Origin: DATKEH01 sp035546355
GTDB lineage: Bacteria > Acidobacteriota > Thermoanaerobaculia > Multivoradales > JAIOJS01
DNA length: 24,359 bases
Direction: 5' to 3'
NCBI GenBank assembly: GCA_035546355.1
Contig: DATKEH010000175.1
Location: 1-24,359 of the forward strand
The notes under the pieces were generated by a model that worked only from the letters and a program-made list of their open reading frames with translations, was not told where the DNA came from and searched no databases. Both the position numbers and the translations under genes were made by a program. This document shows positions 22,213 through 24,359 of the stretch, piece by piece; the first letter of the stretch is position 1, and each line of letters begins with the position of its first letter.

Positions 22213-24359
22213 ATGTACCGCCGGCCGGAGGGGTCGCGCTTCGTCGCCGCCTGGGCCGCCCTCCAGGACCGTCTGGTGCTCGCCGCCACGGTGGTGGGCC
22301 TGGCCGCCGGCGGCGCCGCCTGGCTCGCGGGGCTGCCGGGATGGGCCGGGCTCGCCTGGGCCGCCACCACCGTCGCCGCCCTGGTACCGCTGACCTGGAC
22401 GGTGGCCCGTGACCTGCTGCGCGGCCAGACCGGCGTCGACCTGATCGCCCTGCTGGCCATGGCCGGCGCGCTGGCCCTCGGCGAGTACCTGGCGGGGGCG
22501 GTGGTGGCGCTGATGCTATCGGGCGGCCAGGTGCTCGAGGGGTACGCCGACTCGCGCGCCCGTCGCGAGCTGTCGGCCCTGGTGTCGCGGGCGCCGCGGG
22601 TGGTGCACCGCTACGAGGGGGAGGGGCTCACCGCGCCTCCTCTCGAGGCGGTCCGCCCCGGCGATCGCTTGCTGGTCAAGCCGGGCGAGGTGCTGCCGGT
22701 CGACGGGGTGGTGGAAGGGGCGGCGGCGGTGCTCGACGAGTCGGCGCTCACCGGCGAGGCGCGGCCGGTGGAGCGGGAGGCGGGAGAGCGTGTGCGCAGC
22801 GGCACGGTCAATGGCGGCGGCCCCTTCGACCTGCGTGCCACCGCCACCGCGGCGGAGAGCACCTACGCCGGCATCGTGCGGCTGGTCGAGGCGGCGCAGG
22901 CCGCCAAGGCGCCGTTGGTGCGCCTGGCCGATCGCTACGCGCTGCTGTTCCTGCCGTTGACCCTGGCCGTCGCCGGCGGTGCGTGGGCGCTCTCCGGCGA
23001 CCCGGTACGGGCCCTGGCGGTGCTGGTGGTGGCGACCCCCTGCCCGCTCATCCTCGCCGCCCCCATCGCCATCATCTCGGGGGTGTCGCGGGCGGCGCGC
23101 CGCGGGGTGATCGTCAAGGGCGGCGGCGCCCTGGAGGTGCTGGCGCGTGGCGAGGTGCTGCTCCTCGACAAGACCGGCACCGTCACCACCGGGGTGTCGA
23201 CCCTCGCCGAGATCCGCGCCTTCGGCGAGCTGCCGGGCGACGAGGTGCTGCGGCTGGCGGCATCGCTGGACCTGGTGTCCCCGCACGTGCTGGCGGAAGC
23301 CATCGTGCGGGCGGCGCGCGAACGCAGGCTGCCCCTGACCTTCCCCGAGGGGGCGCGCGAGGAGCTGGGCGCCGGTATCCGCGGCACGGTCGGCGGCCGC
23401 GCCGTGGCGCTCGGCAAGCCGGAGTGGGTGACCGGCGGCGGCGCGCTGCCGGCCGCGGCGCGGGCCCTGCGGCGGCGCAGCCTGCTGGACGGCTCGTCCT
23501 GCGTCTTCGTGGCGGTGGACGGCGAACTGGCCGGAGCGCTGCTGCTCGAGGATCGCATCCGCGGCGATGCGCCGCGCACCCTCCGGGCCCTCAAACAGGC
23601 GGGCTTTCGGGAAGTGGTGCTGCTGACCGGCGACCACGTCGACATCGCCGAGGTGGTGGGCGCCGCCCTCGGCGTCGACCGGGTGCTGGCCGAGCGGGCG
23701 CCGGAGGAGAAGGTCGAGGCGGTGCGCCACGCCCGCGCCACCGGCGTCACGGTGATGGTCGGCGACGGCATCAACGACGCGCCGGCGCTGGCCGCCGCCG
23801 ACGTCGGGGTGGCGATGGGCGCGCGCGGCGCCAGCGCCTCGTCGGAGGCCGCCGACGTGGTGCTGGTGTCGGACCGCCTCGACCGCCTGTTGGAGGCGGT
23901 CTACGTGGCGCGGCGCTCGCGGCACATCGCCTTGCAGAGCATCCTGGTGGGGATGGGGCTGTCGGCGGTGGGGATGGGCTTCGCCGCGGTGGGCCTGCTG
24001 CCGCCGGTGGCCGGTGCGCTGGCGCAGGAGGGGATCGACGTGGCGGTGATCCTCAACGCCCTGCGCGCCCTGGGCGGCGGCCGCCGGGTGCGCCGCGCCG
24101 CCGACCTCGCCAGCATCGAGATCGGCGAGCGCTTCCGCGAGGAGCATCGCCGGCTGCACCCCAAGATGCTGGCGATGCGCCAGACGGCGGACCGCCTCGA
24201 CGAGCTGCCTGCGGCCGAGGCGCGGCGGCAGCTCGAGGCGATCCGCCACTTCCTGGTCGACGAGCTGCTGCCCCACGACCAGGCCGAGGACGCCACCATC
24301 TACCCGCTGGTGGCGGAGATCATCGGCGGCGAGGACCCCACCGGCCCGATGAGCCGCGC
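22213..24359 (+). CDS. P1B-type metal ATPase with C-terminal hemerythrin-like domain (partial, runs off window)
   Basis: An open frame of ~715 codons from ATG 22213 to the window end. It has N-terminal membrane helices and no cytosolic metal-binding domain. The actuator loop carries DESALTGEARPV; the TM metal motif is TPCPLILAAPIA; the phosphorylation motif is DKTGTVTTG; the nucleotide and hinge motifs are LLTGDH and GDGINDAPALAAADVGVAMG. A late TM segment reads QEGIDVAVILNALRALGG. After ~630 there is an extension with EEHRRLHPKM and LVDELLPHDQAEDATIYPLV, the helical HHE pattern of hemerythrin. This combination (TPC motif plus hemerythrin tail) is that of P1B-5 ATPases, reported to handle Ni/Fe. 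Specificity here is inferred; the end of the hemerythrin domain lies outside the window. Confidence 0.9.
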   Translation, partial: MYRRPEGSRFVAAWAALQDRLVLAATVVGLAAGGAAWLAGLPGWAGLAWAATTVAALVPLTWTVARDLLRGQTGVDLIALLAMAGALALGEYLAGAVVALMLSGGQVLEGYADSRARRELSALVSRAPRVVHRYEGEGLTAPPLEAVRPGDRLLVKPGEVLPVDGVVEGAAAVLDESALTGEARPVEREAGERVRSGTVNGGGPFDLRATATAAESTYAGIVRLVEAAQAAKAPLVRLADRYALLFLPLTLAVAGGAWALSGDPVRALAVLVVATPCPLILAAPIAIISGVSRAARRGVIVKGGGALEVLARGEVLLLDKTGTVTTGVSTLAEIRAFGELPGDEVLRLAASLDLVSPHVLAEAIVRAARERRLPLTFPEGAREELGAGIRGTVGGRAVALGKPEWVTGGGALPAAARALRRRSLLDGSSCVFVAVDGELAGALLLEDRIRGDAPRTLRALKQAGFREVVLLTGDHVDIAEVVGAALGVDRVLAERAPEEKVEAVRHARATGVTVMVGDGINDAPALAAADVGVAMGARGASASSEAADVVLVSDRLDRLLEAVYVARRSRHIALQSILVGMGLSAVGMGFAAVGLLPPVAGALAQEGIDVAVILNALRALGGGRRVRRAADLASIEIGERFREEHRRLHPKMLAMRQTADRLDELPAAEARRQLEAIRHFLVDELLPHDQAEDATIYPLVAEIIGGEDPTGPMSR

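Noticed and set aside
1..24359. Search for CRISPR arrays, tRNA or rRNA genes
   Set aside because: No regularly spaced direct repeats and no cloverleaf or rRNA-like sequence noticed by eye; absence is limited by manual reading.

Overview
The window is a very GC-rich stretch with dense, mostly leftward coding (minus strand) up to about 20.2 kb, then three rightward genes. A TonB-dependent outer-membrane receptor, Sec signal peptides and lipoprotein signals point to a Gram-negative diderm. High GC, clade II-type nitrous oxide reductase, a DUF5818-like protein, Calx-beta and streptogramin-lyase-like secreted proteins would fit an Acidobacteriota- or Gemmatimonadota-like soil or sediment bacterium. 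That placement is inference only.

Region 1 (1-2190, minus) is a signalling module: a receiver-only response regulator, a double-domain KaiC-family ATPase and the start of a GAF-domain sensor protein. The GAF homology stops near 135, where a sequence resembling an insertion-sequence end begins. The receiver has Glu where the phosphoacceptor Asp should be.

Region 2 (2300-11561, minus) encodes an exported or surface-facing set plus one metabolic enzyme. In transcription order these are a bifunctional class II aldolase/short-chain dehydrogenase, a DUF5818-like lipoprotein candidate, a Calx-beta/Big-1 protein, a Vgb-like beta-propeller, an amidohydrolase with an N-terminal CXXCH-bearing secreted domain, and a TonB-dependent receptor. 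Several genes overlap by 4-17 nt, which suggests translational coupling.

Region 3 (11773-20219, minus) is a nitrous oxide reduction (nos) operon of the clade II arrangement: nosZ, nosB-like, a single reading frame encoding NosD joined to NosF, nosY, nosL, then a NarX-like sensor kinase and a NarL-like response regulator. NosZ has the Cu-binding residues and a Sec/lipoprotein-like leader rather than a twin-arginine one. A TTGCG-N4-CGCAA dyad, as expected for a CRP/FNR-family regulator, lies upstream of nosZ with an AT-rich -10-like patch about 30 nt downstream. The kinase has Ser in place of the phosphoacceptor His.

Region 4 (20568-24359, plus) carries a tandem universal stress protein, a DUF302 protein and a P1B-type metal ATPase with a C-terminal hemerythrin-like domain that runs off the window. 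A small minus-strand remnant of a different P-type ATPase C-terminus lies between the last two.

The nos operon and stress/metal genes suggest a low-oxygen, N2O-respiring lifestyle needing copper delivery and metal homeostasis. The most unusual points are the NosD-NosF fusion, the two signalling proteins lacking their canonical phosphorylation residues, and the CXXCH-domain/amidohydrolase fusion. No tRNA, rRNA or CRISPR array was recognised.
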